Of a stretch of DNA of 64,000 nt, positions 35,234 to 47,225 are shown one piece after another. The notes under the pieces were generated by a model that saw nothing but the letters and a program-made list of their open reading frames with translations, was not told the DNA's origin and searched no databases. Source of the stretch: Vanilla planifolia (taxonomy: Eukaryota; Streptophyta; Magnoliopsida; Asparagales; Orchidaceae); NCBI GenBank assembly GCA_023846275.1, contig CM043868.1:18261755-18325754 (forward strand). Reading direction: 5' to 3'. Each line of letters starts with the position of its first letter. Within the stretch, counting starts at the first letter, position 1. A program made the position numbers and the translations under genes.

Positions 35234-38200
35234 AAATGGTATCAGGGCTTAGAGAAAAAAGGTCGAATGTTGTAGTGTTGAAGAAGAGTAAAAAAATATA
35301 TATATTTAGAATTGCGGTCTAAGAAAGCAGAAGCTATTTTGCATTTTGAGAAAGCAAAAAGTAGTACTTTTGTAATTTTAAGAAAGCAAAAGCAATGTTT
35401 GGAAGTGCATTTGCAAAAAGCAAAAGCTATGTTTGGAAGTGCATTTGCAAAAAGCAAAAGCTATGTTTGGAAGTGTGTTTTGAAAAGTGTTAAGAAGAAA
35501 TTGTCTTTAAAATGTTTGAAATTGTGAAACATACCATTTCTTGATTGACTAAAGAAAATTATGATAATTGGTGCATTTAATTTAATGTCATCTTGGTTTG
35601 CAAGACCCTTGGGAGATTATTATTAATGAATTTGATGAATCAAATGCTACATAAGCAGAGAGAAAAATGTTGAAAGAAAATCAATAAAAAGATAAAAAAT
35701 GTATTGTTCTTAATACATCAAGGGCTTGATAAAGCCATTTTGAGAAAGTTGTAGAAGCAACTATAAGTAGAGAAGTTTGAAATAAACTCAATACAATCTT
35801 TAAAAGTGTTGAGCGTATGAAGCGTGTACGTCTTCAAATCTTTAGAGATGATTTTAAGCAATCAAAGATAAATAAAAATGAGACTATTCCCAATTATGTC
35901 TCACAATTAATTGCTATTGTGAACTTAATAAAAAAAACAGAGAACAAATTGACGATATATGTGTGATAGAAAAGGTACTTTGTTCCTTAACTCCTATGTT
36001 TGAGCATGTGGTAATAACATAGAATAATTTAAAGATATAAGTAAATTATCTATTGATAAACTAATAGGCTCATTACAAGTGTATGAGTAATAACTAAAAA
36101 AAGAGCTAAATTTGCACCTATTGATCAAGTATTATAATCTAAACTAAATTTAAAAAAATATAATACTTTGAAGAAAGAGAATTCAAATTCAAGGGGAAGA
36201 AGATGAGGCTCATATCGAGGACATGAAAGAGATCATTTCCAAAATAAATCTCAATAAAAAATTAATCAATTTTTAACATGAACATGGAAGGAATGGTGCT
36301 TCTTGAGGTCAATGATAGGGAAGAAATGTTCAATGTTACAATTGTCATAAATTTGGTCTTATATTTTTTTATTATTGGCATAAGAATAACTAATCAAAGT
36401 ATGTTAAAACATCACAATAAGAGTCAATATCATTATTGGCTGAAAAAAAGGGTAATGAAAAAAGATGTATCGTTCCTTGACTCAGGAGCAAGCAGATATA
36501 TATAGAAGAAGTTATCTATTTGGTATAATTAAAAAAGTGCAAGCAAGTGTGAGTCTTGTAGACTCTTCAAAGTTAAAAGTTGAAGGTAAAGATAACATAA
36601 AACTTTACAAAGAGAATAGTTTTTTAATTATTATTTTAGATGCATATTTTATTCTTAATATAAAAGTAATATTTTTAACATTAGATAATTTATTAAGAAA
36701 TGATATATTATACATATGGAGAATGGTTATCTTTTTCGTAAAATTCAAAAGGAATGAATATTGCTAAAATGAAGATGTCGACAAATTATATATTTTCTCT
36801 TCAATTAAAGTCAACACATGAAGCTTGTTACCTTATGTTTCTTTCAAATGATTCTTGAAATGGCATCTAATATATGATCACCATAACTTTGGAGGTTTGA
36901 AGTTATTGGTAAAGGAAGGCATGGTGAAAGGCCTTCTTTTATTGGATGATCCCAATCATATATGTAAAACTTGTATACTTGGAAAGTAACATTATCTATC
37001 ATTTCAAAATAATAATTCTTAGAGAGCTAAAATACCATTACAGCTTATTCATATAGATATTTGTAATCAATTGGTGCCATTATTTAATAGAGATAATAAT
37101 TATTTTACTACTTTTATAAATGATTTTAGTAGAGAAATATAGACATATTTTAATGAAAAAATTTATTACTATTTATATATTTAAAGAGTTCAAATGCAAG
37201 ATTAAAAAGAAGAGTGGGTTATTCATTCAAAGCCTTAGATCTGATAGAGGTGATAAGTACACTTCAAATGAATTTATTCAATTGTGTAAGCAAGAAGATA
37301 TACGACATCGGCTCAACACAAGTTATACTCCACAACAAAATGAAGTGGTTGAATGAAGAAATCATACTATTCTTGATATGATAAGAGCAATAATGAGAGA
37401 GGAATATGCCAAAAGAAGTTTCAACAGAAGCAGTTATCTGTTCAACTTATTTGTTGAATCGTTGTCCTACTAAGGTTATGCATTATATGACTCCATAGGA
37501 AACTTAAAGTGGATAAAAATCAAGTGTTTCTCATTTTTACATATTTGGTTGTATTGCATATGCATAGGTATCTAATGCACTAAAGAAGAAACTAGATGAT
37601 AAAGGTAAAAAATATGTATTCATTGGATATAATAAGGAGTTAAAAGCTTATAAACTCTACAACCTTTTAACCAAAAAGGTGATTATTAATCATGATGTTG
37701 TGTTTATAGAAAAAGATACTTGGAAGTGAAAGGAAGAGAAAGACGATAAAGCAATCACACTTGAGCAAGAAGAAGAAATTCAAAATCAACAAATACATTA
37801 TTTGAATTCTTCAACAAGCTCTCACTCAAGAATTACTATTATGCAAAAAACAACACATCCTACTGACTCAAGTAGAAAGATACAAAGTTTATAAGAGATA
37901 TTTGAGTAAACATTTGAATATTCTAATTTATTCTATTATTTTGGTGATAATGAATTCATTTCTTATGATGAAGTAATGGACGATATAAATTGACAAAAGA
38001 TTGTGGATGAAAAAGTAGCATCTATAAAAAAAAATGATATATAGTAGTTGGTTGATTTCTCTCCTTAAAAGAAACCTATAAGAGTAAAAAGAGTCTATAA
38101 GATCAAGCATAAAGCAGATGAGAAAGTAGATAGATATAAGATAAGACTTGTAGCAAAAGACTTTAAGCAAAAATATGGTATATACTACAACAAGATATTT

Positions 38201-39480
38201 GCTCCAATTCCTCGATTTGATACAATGAAGTTGATTTTAGCACTTACAGCACATTATGGATGGGAGGTACACCAACTTGATATTAAATATATATTTCTGA
38301 ACGGTATTTTAAAAAAAGTACATATTGATCAACCTGAGGATTACAAAATAATGAGTGATCCATATAAAATATATCATTTAAAGAAGGCTTTATACAATTG
38401 AAACAAGCACCAAGAGTATGGAATATCAAGATTGATGGATATCTTTGACAACAAGGATTTCAAAAGTATTCATTTAAGCATGTATTTTATACTAAGACAA
38501 CTAAAAATGATATTCTTGTAGTTTATCTTTATGTAGATTATGTGCTTTATACAGAAAATTCTTTTGAATTATTTCAAGAATTCAAAAGAATCATACGACA
38601 TGAATTTGACATGAAAGATAATAGTAAAATGTCATACTTTCTTGACTTGGAAGTGAAGAAAATGATAAATGAAAACCAAACCTCTCAAAGAAAGTATGTC
38701 ACTGAACTTCTAAAGAAGTTTAGAATGGAATATTACAAATTAATGACAACACCACTTGATGTGAGAATAAAAATAAGTAGAGAAAGAGAAGGAAAAGGCA
38801 TTGACTCTATCTTGTTCAAAAGTCTTGTTGGTTGTCTTGATTACCTCACTATTATAAGACTTGATATTCTATATTCTGTTAGACTCATTAGTCAATATAT
38901 GAAAAATCCAAAGAAAACACATTAAATAGTTGCAAAAAGAATAGTAATGTATATTAAATTATGATTTGTGTTTTACTAGCTAAAGTGAGACTAATTTATG
39001 TGGCTACTTCGATAGTAACTGAGGAAGTGATTAGACGAAAAGAAGAGTACAACTGATTATTATTTCTTCTTAGGTTCATTGGTATTTATGTGAAGATCAA
39101 CTAAACAAGATGTCATTGCTCTTTCTTCTTTTGAAGCAAAATATATTACAGTTTTATCAATAATTTGTGAAGTAATTTGGTTATGAAATTTACTGCAGGA
39201 GTTATATCATCAACAAGAATAGCCAACAACTATCTTTATTTATAATGTCTTAGCTATCAAATTAGCAAAAAAATCAAGTTTAACATGGGAGAAGTAAGTA
39301 TATAGAGACGATGTATCATTTTCTTCATGATCATGTTCAATAAGGAGTCTATAAGCCTGGTATATTATAGTACTAAAGAACAAGTGACTGATATTTTCAT
39401 CAAATCGTTTGAAGTGAAGATATTTGAAAAATTACGAAATCAATTAGACTTAAAGATATTTCAAGTTTGAGAGTGAGTAA

Positions 39481-39765
39481 TGCTAGTAAACTTTAAGTGT
39501 TTAAATAATTTTAAATTTTAAATTAATATTTATTGTGTGGATTAGAAATGAATATTTGGATCAGAAGTAAATATTTGAAAGATTTTTTGCTTATAACATG
39601 TGTAATTGTTGCTTAGTTATTAGGGTGAATAAAATAAATTCTATTTCTTTGTCTTTATACACCTTAAGATTTTTGTTGCTGTTTTTCAATTTTTTTCAAA
39701 TAATCTCAAATGCAAGTTTACTGTTTGAAGTTTGAGATCCGTTTTATTTCAATTTATTTACATCA
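39481..39765 (+). repeat. 3' LTR of copia element 3
   Basis: Starts TGCTAGTAAAC directly after the polypurine tract and ends TACATCA. Single U3 unit, with the degraded TATA region still present. Confidence 0.88.
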
Positions 39766-40039
39766 AGTGTTATGAGTGGTGGTGTAGAAGATGAGCAAGA
39801 TAGACCACTGAGGATGTGGAAACTGTGAGTATTAATGCCGTCAATGAACTTGCTTGCCAAGATGTAGATAGTGGAGATCTCGAGGTCCCCGTAAAAGACG
39901 CCGATGCGACGGAGATCAGCTGTAGCCGAGACCCCTTCACGTCACCCATACAAGTATTATTTTTTCAGCATGTTCTAGCTTTTCATCAATATGCAACAAA
40001 TTGCTAATCAGCTAACTCAATTGGTTATAAATATATATA
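39766..40039. other. Unexplained GC-richer patch between element 3 and FT relic D
   Basis: 39790-39950 is richer in GC than the flanks. It is open for 63 codons on the plus strand (39816-40007). It is also open on the minus strand in a frame with codon choice like a real gene, reading in part VFYGDLEISTIYILASKF. I cannot assign either. It may be a cut-off exon, because element 3 inserted beside it. Confidence 0.3.
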
Positions 40040-40510
40040 ATGATGAATATCTCACGAGGAATTCGATTGCGTATGTGTAACGCGTACAGGACGCGAACAA
40101 TTGACCAATGAAAGCGCTTGCCGGCATTAACCGCATGTTCTTCGCACTGTCTCTGCTACAGTGGAGGAGCATCATATATGGGTCCGAGCAGCGGGAGAGC
40201 TTCACCCCCAAAGCTCTGCAGAACTCTACAATCTCGGTTTGCTGGTAGCCGCCACCAACTTCTGCCAGCGGGAAGCGGGCACCGGTGGCTGAAGGTCCTT
40301 CTAGTGAAAGCACTCAACTAGAGAAGTAGACTTTGGGATGCTGCATTGCACTAAAAAACGAAGGTCTCACGACAGCTTTTTGCAACAGTACTATGTTAGA
40401 TACCAACTTCTACCATGTGTACTTATAATTTAATTTTATGTACTTTAATATTTTTATTTGATAGTCATGCTTTTATTAGGAAGGCAAATTTCGTCATGAG
40501 TGCAGCTAAA
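40040..40510 (+). pseudogene. FT-like exon 4 relic and flanks, copy D
   Basis: Exon 4 relic at 40090-40307, with its acceptor (GTACAG) and the place of the final stop still visible. It aligns along its length to exon 4 of the intact gene: GGACGCGAAC at the start, TTCTTCGCACTGTCT, GAGCAGCGGGAGAGCTTCA, then CTCTGCAGAACTCTACAATCTCGG and CAGCGGGAAGCGGGCACCGG. Several stops and frameshifts make it dead. The 3' flank shares TACTTTAATATTTTTATTTGATAG-type sequence with copies B and C. Exons 1-3 are not found upstream. Confidence 0.8.
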
Positions 40511-40519
40511 ATACAATAA

Positions 40520-43500
40520 AGTTAGACCATAACAAAATTAATAAGGATTATCACATTCCGTTCGTGTATGATAAGATCGACCGTGTGATTTCCGGTGACC
40601 TTTCAATTGGAGTGAGCAGGTAGCTTCTTCTAGCTCGACTTTAAGGATATCCATCCATCTCCTCTCTTAACTTTTCGATTTTGGATATTGAATAGGGCAT
40701 CATAACAAGAATCGTTAGCCCCTTCATGTAAAATAAAACCAATCTTGTCCTACAAGGGCGAACCAAAAGTTGTACTTGAAGAGAATGAAATCTACAAGCT
40801 AGAAGCTCACTAAAATTTGTCTTGATAGATAAACCCTCCAAATATGATTTTAATGAGGACTGAGTTCTAAAAAATCAAATTCGAAAGCGCCTTCATGGTT
40901 GGATATCATGACCCAAGCATATTCTCATTTGATTCTCCATAGAGGAAGACTTTCTTTACTGCTTGTTAAGGAAAACTTACAGCATAGCCAAATTTTCAAT
41001 GCACGTATTTAAATGATCGTTAGACTTTCAACTCAACACAAAGCCTTCCATTGTGTCAGTCTGGGTGCATTCAACACTTTTCTTAGCGCATATGTAACAA
41101 AACTGCTCTTTAGTCACTGGCTTCGACAATTTGTTCTCCTTAGAAGTTCGACTCAGCGACGGCTTCACCGCCGAGACTGCATATTACAAAAGTTTGCATC
41201 AAAGTAGATCTTACTAAAGAACTTACTACCAAAATTAGAATCTCCAAACAATAAAAATGTAAGGAAGGTGTCATTTCACAAAAAGTATGCAATGAAAATC
41301 TTTCCCCAAAATGTTTTCATTGCCATAAACATGGCAACTCAAAATAAGAATGTAAATTACTTAAGCATCTAAATCAAAATTTGGCGGCTGCTCTTCTGCA
41401 TGATGACCCCATTGTAGAAGGAGGTCATCTGCACTCCCAACAGCAGCCAAAAGGAAAGCAGATCATACAATAGGAGCAAGGTCAGTCATCAAGGGAGGCA
41501 TATTTCAGTCATCAAGGAAAGCATATCATATAGGAGGAGCTTACTGTGTAACAAACTCCTAAACACAATACAAAATCTAATGTAATTTTATCAAGGAGAG
41601 AAAAGGGAGACTAGTATTAAAGAATTTTACCAGAGGCTACAAGGGTTAACAACAATATTGCAGCAAGCAAAGCAAGGCTAGAAAGCATAATTCCCTTTCT
41701 GTCTGATTTGGAATTTCGATCATTGAGAAAAGAGAAATAACCTGACTATGCTCAGCTCAATCAACTCTCCATTATTACCTTCGATGATGGCAAGGGTGAT
41801 TTCCATTTGGAGCCTAGCTTTAAAGATAAGTTCATACAAGTAAGACACAAAAGAGATCACCTTAGCAAATACCAAATGTAGCTTGCCTCCTCTCAGTTTA
41901 CAAGGCAAAGTTCAAAAGCCTCTCTTAAGCTAAGAACTTCATCCCAAAATGATTTAACACTCTAATTTAGAATATTTGAGGCATGTGGTGCAATGCCTTC
42001 CGCAACAAAGCTAAATTACTCATTCAAATTCATACGATCTTATTATTTGCTCTTCTTGAACCAATAATAAATAAATCCAAAGTCTTAGTTTTCTCTTACA
42101 AGTTGGGAATCAACAATAGTATTCACAATAAATCAAACAAGATATTGATTATTTAGAGTGATCAAGTTCAAGTAGACACCATTTGCAATTCAGACCAATC
42201 CATTCTCATAAAGGTGAATATGGGAAATTTGGATAATGTTGTGTTTGTGTCTATTGTGTTTACAAAACACACTAGAAGTCAAAGGATAGTTCTATGGTCC
42301 GAGCTCCTACAACATCAACAAATGTTATTAAACAATCCATGGGTAGTGGATGATGACTTTAATGTTATTAAAAATACAGAGAAGAACATGGATATGGTTG
42401 AAGAGAATATTAAAGCAATGAAAGAATTTCAAATGTTCATTAATAAAACTTTCCTAATGAGTTATAGGATGCTCCTTTAATTGGCACAAAAATAGAAATA
42501 AAGCCCTTGTTTGAAAATTCTTTGATATACTATAATACAATGAAAGCTGGCTAGCTTAGTTACTCAACTTCTCCATGCATCATCTTGGTGGGCTTACATT
42601 AGATAATGCACCAATTCTACTTCAAGTACACAACTAATCAAAGAAAGCCATGTCAATTCAACACAAAACCTTCAAAGACATAGTTAAAGAAGATTGGGAT
42701 CTCCTTAGAATAATGACTAGCATGTATAGATTTGGGAAAAAATGAACAAGACTGAAAATATGTCTGAAACAATGGAATAAGGAAATGTTTGACAATTTTT
42801 TGGCTAACCACAAAGCTATAAAGGGAACTGTCAGGTTGCTAGAAGAGAAAAATGATAAATTTTTATTTGAGGACAATAAGATCAAGTGGTGGAAGGCTCA
42901 AGTAAATCTAATTAGCTACCAGGCCCTGGATGAATAGTGCTGAAAAACAAAAATGCATGTGTTAAATAGCTAACGGAAGGTGACTCAAATATCAAATTCT
43001 TTCACTCATTTGTTATGGTTAAAATAACTAAGCTATCAATTAATAAGATTCAAAATAGTGAAGGTTGATGGATTAAATATGAAGATCTAACAAGGCTATT
43101 CATTACTTCCAAAGTCTACTATCTACCTCAAATGAGAATAGCAAAAAGAATGCCCTAAAATCTTTATTACAAAGCATACCTTGTCTTATAAGTAGCGATC
43201 AAAATGATTCTATAATATAAGAAGTCTCTATGGAGGAAGACAAGAGAGCTATGGATGGCTTGAATGGAGATAACTCTATTGGTTCACAAGGATTTATTGG
43301 TCAATTTTATAGGATGTGTTAGGACAACATTGTTTAGGATTTACTTGAAGTAACCCAAGACTTCAAGGGTGGTAATTCAATTCCTTAATCAATTGCAAGT
43401 ACATTGATTATTCTAATTTTTAAATCAGACTTAGCATAATCTTTTAGGGACTTTAGGCATATCAACTTATGTAATTTTGTAAACAAGACTTTTACAAAAT

Positions 43501-43930
43501 TTTGTCCAACAAACTCAAAATTATATTGCAAAAAATCATTTCTCTTGAATAGTCTATATTTCTTACAAGCAAAAACATAGAAGATAATATTCTCATAACA
43601 CAAGAGATGACTAATCACATCAACCACAAAAATAAAGGCTATAATCTTATAGTAAAATTGGATATATAAGCTAGTTTGGACATGTTCAAATTAGATTTTC
43701 TTTGTAGGTTGCTAGAAGCATTCAAATTTTTAAAGCATTTCATACAATTGGTTAAAAATTACCTTCAATTCAGTCTTTTCTTGATAGTAATAAGCAATAT
43801 TTCTTATGATTTCTTTAAAGCTAGTCAAGGAGTAAAGCATGGTGATCGATCCTCTTTTCCCAGCCTTATTTATTATGGCTATAGAAACTTTAAGTTGTGG
43901 CATCAAGATGCAACACTAATGTAGCATAAA
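40520..43930 (+). mobile_element. L1-type LINE, ORF1 and 5' part of ORF2, decayed
   Basis: Plus-strand remains of a plant L1 element. ORF1 (about 40600-41700) shows a DUF4283-like nucleic-acid-binding region near 41040-41250 (FDSATASPPR, KVCIKVDLTKELT). Its zinc knuckle at 41312-41353 (CFHCHKHGN) has lost its His. ORF2 starts near 41960 with an AP-endonuclease-like domain (LLFALLEPIINKSK, VVFVSIVFTKHTRSQR, WVVDDDFNVI) to 42480. Reverse transcriptase blocks follow: INLCNFVNKTFTKIL around 43460-43500 and QGVKHGDRSS near 43830. There are many stops. The RT stops short of its catalytic block, where Ty3-gypsy sequence takes over. Confidence 0.8.
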
Positions 43931-44936
43931 GAAACAAAATGACAATACAACAACATAAGCCCATAAAAAGGTCTTAAATTAGAATTAATTATGTTAAAAC
44001 TTCTCAAAATTTAATATATATATATATATATAATTTTGGAGAACATATAAATAATAGTCTTAAAAAGTTATAGTTTATCCATACATCATCATGAGTATAT
44101 GATTAGTATTACTTTAATAAAAATGTCTAAAATATTCAAAGATATAGATGAAAGTCTTTAAAAAGTAGGTATAAAATATACTTTTATTATATAACATAAA
44201 AATTATTAAGAAATAAGCAAAAAATATGCTTTTGTATAGAGATTATATGAACATAAAAGTCTTCAAGAGGTAAGTAAGAAGTATATTTTTATATTAAATA
44301 ATTATATGGGCACAAAAATCTTCAAAAAGTAGGTGAAAATCTTACTTTTATATTAAATAGTTATTCATAATCTTCTATTAAAAGACTTCTTATTAATTGA
44401 TGAATAATGAATTGGTTGTGATTAAAGAAAAAATATTACTTTGTGGCTTGAATGTTTGAGTTGGCATTGTGGCATTCTCTTAAGTTCACTCCGGTGAATA
44501 AATTCCTCTCAATTATATTTTCTATTCATTTAAGCCCTTTAATCATACTTTTAATTTCAATTAACCCAAGTAATTACTTTATTCCATCCATAACTTAATT
44601 CTCTCATTGTCTACATGAATGTTATTCATTATGATAGAGAGACTACATATGTATTTAAATTTAATGATAAAATTATTAAATTACTACTCTCAAAGTCTGT
44701 AGACAATGCAATTCATAAACCCTGACTTGAAAAATAATCTACACAACCTCAATAAAAATATGCCAAATAAAAATTAATTATCTTTTTAAGAGATGATTTG
44801 TATATACCTAGACCTATACTAACTATTAATAAACTATGTATTAAGAACATATATCAAGAATTTTTTATCTGACTACTTCATTAAGCATATGAAAAAAGTT
44901 GATAAAATAAAGATGGAGACATCTTATCCACCTTTA
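43931..44936. other. AT-rich stretch with a TA run and a weak 60-bp tandem repeat
   Basis: (TA)9-10 lies at 44014-44032. About 44140-44370 holds roughly four diverged units of 55-60 bases, each with a GTCTTYAARAAGTARG-like core followed by TACTTTTATATTA. No coding sequence is visible. It could be the 5' end or LTR of the gypsy element that follows, but I see no matching second copy. Confidence 0.35.
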
Positions 44937-45880
44937 ATACTTGACATTCTATCTTAATTTAGAAACATTACTTCTAAGGATGTTCTTAATAACCTATCTC
45001 TTATGCTACGCATTCAGCATGCCATTGACCTAATACCTGGATGTTAGTTGTCAAATCTCCTTCATTATTGAATGAACCCTACTGAACATGTTGAACTAAA
45101 AAATAAGTTGATAAACTACTTAAACTCCTAAAAAAGGATGGCTCATGATGTATGTATATCGATAGTAGAGTAAAAAAAATAATGATAAAATATTGATTTC
45201 TAATCCCATGACTAGATGATTTATTAGACCTTATTTTTAGTTCAAACATGTTCTAAAAAATAATTCTCTATAATCGTTATCATCAAATTTGGATTCGTCT
45301 TAGTGATGAATGAAAAAACTATTTTAAAACTAGTAATGGTCTTTACGAATGGCTAATGATGTCTTTTAGCATAAGATTCACCAAGTATATTCATGTGTTT
45401 CATAAACACTAATCTCAATAATTCATTAAAAAATTCTTGGTTATATATTTTGATAGCATCTTAATTTTATTCTTGATGAAATATTCTATTTGGAATATCT
45501 TAAACTTGTCTTAAAAAACATAAAAATTAAAAAGTATACGTAAACGTAAAGAAGTACTCTTTTATGCAAAAGGAAGTTAGCTTCTTAGGACATGTAGTAT
45601 CAACTATTGGCCTCCAATTTGACCCATCAAAAATTAAAGTCATTTTGGATTAGCTAATCTATAAGAGTATAACTGAAATCCCATGACCTTGCAACATTTT
45701 ATAGAATATATGAAAACATAAACCAATCTACATTGATGATCCTAAACAAGATTACCTTTCTTGGCTACACAACTATTCAAAATTTTCTTTTTACATAAAT
45801 ACATCAACAACAACATTCATTTCATTCAATTAGGTTTAGTTCTACTTTTCAAATTAATTAGATATAGGCAATGCAAAGTA
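44937..45880 (+). mobile_element. Ty3-gypsy pol remnant (reverse transcriptase)
   Basis: Plus strand, out of frame in places. The entry to the RT domain is recognisable (RIQHAIDLIPG near 45010, PTEHVELKNKL near 45075). The catalytic block KFLVIYFDSILI near 45430-45465 has lost the second Asp of YFDD. Near 45566-45655 a clean stretch reads QKEVSFLGHVVSTIGLQF and on to a PSKIK motif. No LTRs were found. It lies between the two parts of the LINE, so it probably inserted there. Confidence 0.75.
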
Positions 45881-45899
45881 AATTGATAGTCATCATCCT

Positions 45900-46330
45900 C
45901 ATTCTAGATGTTTAAACTTAGTATTCATGGCTAATCAAGCAGTAAAAAGGGCTTGACAGGGTTTAATGGAATTATTCATAATCATATTGGGAAAGCTGTG
46001 CAAGTCTTTTATACTACCAATTATTACAAATCCTCTTTGTAATTAAATGTATTAGTAGTGATGGAAGGCATTAAACTATGAAGAAAAATAGAGCATTGAT
46101 AATTTGGTCATCGAAATAGACTCTTAAACTCTTATTAACCAGTTGTAATATCAAGCAAATAGAAGTTGGCAGCTCTTGCCCTTGATTCATTATATTGAAC
46201 ATCAATCTGATCCAATTCACATCAAATTGAGTTTTATCCATTAAGAAGGTAATAAAGTTGGTCCTTTTCTAGCTAAATGAGTTGCAAAATCCATTACTTT
46301 GGTGAACAAAATGCTACAAATCTCATTAAA
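45900..46330 (+). mobile_element. LINE RNase H (RVT_3-type) remnant
   Basis: Reads NGIIHNHIGKAVQVF, then LVIEIDS..TLINQL, then WQLLPLIHYIE and SFIH.EGNKV..FLAK, the order of the RNase H domain that ends plant L1 ORF2. Stops interrupt it. It fits as the 3' part of the LINE whose 5' part is 40520-43930, split by the gypsy sequence. Confidence 0.6.
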
Positions 46331-46979
46331 TTTTGCAAGACTTTGGTTCAAATGGATGAAGATCCCATACATTTGCTCATTGCACAATATATAATGTACT
46401 ATTCCAATCGATTAGTATTGGGATGATGGGTGAAAGTTACTTTTTAATTAGTTTTGTGATACAATCAAATAGAATGATCATTCATATTGTACTAGATGAT
46501 TATCAATAGTTTGAGCCCAAAATCATGTAATCACATTAAGTGGTATCGAATCAACAATCAACAATGATCACTTTTTAGCATTAAGGTTCATTGGTCCAAT
46601 ACATAGTATTAGAAGGATTGCCCTCTCATTAGGTTACATTGAATTTGGAATCAATATTCACAAAGCACACTCATTGCCATCATACAATTAAAAACAAAAA
46701 CAAATAAAAAAAACACGACTAGGGATAAAGTAGGTGATAACATCGTACAATGGCGAATTGAAAAAAAAGGTTTTTGAATTTATATGTTGAGCAACATAAC
46801 CATTGTTCATAGGTGCAAACACCACATCAACGTGACACGCTGATCTTAATAATATGTCAAAAATATTGGCATTATATTGCAATTGTGCACATTAGCAAAG
46901 TACTTTTTCTAGTGTTGTTGGGTCTCACAAATATGTTCATCTCTTAGGGGAAAACAACAACATACAACTAAGAAACTGT
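46331..46979. other. Intergenic DNA, nothing recognised
   Basis: Possible 3' end of the LINE (an A-rich stretch AAAAACAAAAACAAATAAAA at 46688-46710 could be its tail). Otherwise there are no open frames or repeats. Confidence 0.35.
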
Positions 46980-46982
46980 AGA

Positions 46983-47057
46983 AACATTCATCGGCCTAAT
47001 GCAAAAGGACATCTCTCTTTCAAGGAGACAACGGGGATTCAACTTCCCCTGGGGGTA
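46983..47057 (+). tRNA. trnE-UUC: Degraded plastid-type tRNA-Glu(UUC) relic
   Basis: The anticodon arm GACATCTCTCTTTCAAGGAG and the T arm to the 3' end (GGGGATTCAACTTCCCC, TGGGGGTA) match plastid trnE. The 5' acceptor strand and D arm are badly changed, so the cloverleaf should not form. It is a relic in the NUPT. Confidence 0.75.
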
Positions 47058-47137
47058 GGGGACTATGAAAGGTAATTGATTATGGATTATCATATCAGTA
47101 TTATCCATTATTCATAAACCTAGAATTCAGTCTTCCT

Positions 47138-47220
47138 GGGTTGATGTCCGAGCGGTTAATGGGGATGGACTGTAAATTCGTTGACAAGAAGTCTACGTTG
47201 GTTCGAATCCAGCTCGGCCA
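47138..47220 (+). tRNA. trnY-GUA: Plastid-derived tRNA-Tyr(GUA) relic
   Basis: Starts GGGTTGATGTCCGAGCGG, has the anticodon GTA at 47172-47174 in ACTGTAAAT, and ends TTCGAATCCAGCTCGGCCA. Length and arm order are those of plastid trnY with its long variable arm. The acceptor stem has a lost first pair and a G-T wobble, so nuclear function is doubtful. Confidence 0.85.
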
Positions 47221-47225
47221 ATCGG

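Larger units (their letters stand above)
34964..39765 (+). mobile_element. Ty1-copia LTR retrotransposon, element 3 (old copy)
   Basis: Third member of the same family, plus strand, about 4.8 kb. The primer-binding site TGGTATCAGGGC is at 35237-35248. Gag is at about 35530-36480 (knuckle reads CYNCHKFG but then loses His and Cys), and protease follows with FLDSGAS at about 36475. Integrase pieces include SDRGDKYTSNEF in 37120-37356. Reverse transcriptase has QLDIKYIFLNG near 38275, and its catalytic YVDD reads YVDY near 38530-38545. RNase H extends to about 39440, and GAGAGTGAGTAA precedes the 3' LTR. Flanking pentamers (AGCAT, AGTGT) no longer match perfectly. It carries many stops and frameshifts. 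Confidence 0.9.
46980..47225 (+). other. Nuclear plastid DNA insert (NUPT) with trnE-trnY
   Basis: Contains trnE-UUC, the short spacer and trnY-GUA in the same order and strand as in plant plastid genomes (trnE, trnY, trnD cluster). Point changes lie all along it, so it is an old insert. The outer limits are uncertain: I do not recognise plastid sequence before 46980 or much after 47225. Confidence 0.8.

Noticed and set aside
47138..47220. trnY as a working nuclear tRNA gene
   Set aside because: It lies with trnE in plastid order, has a damaged acceptor stem and is better explained as a plastid DNA insert.
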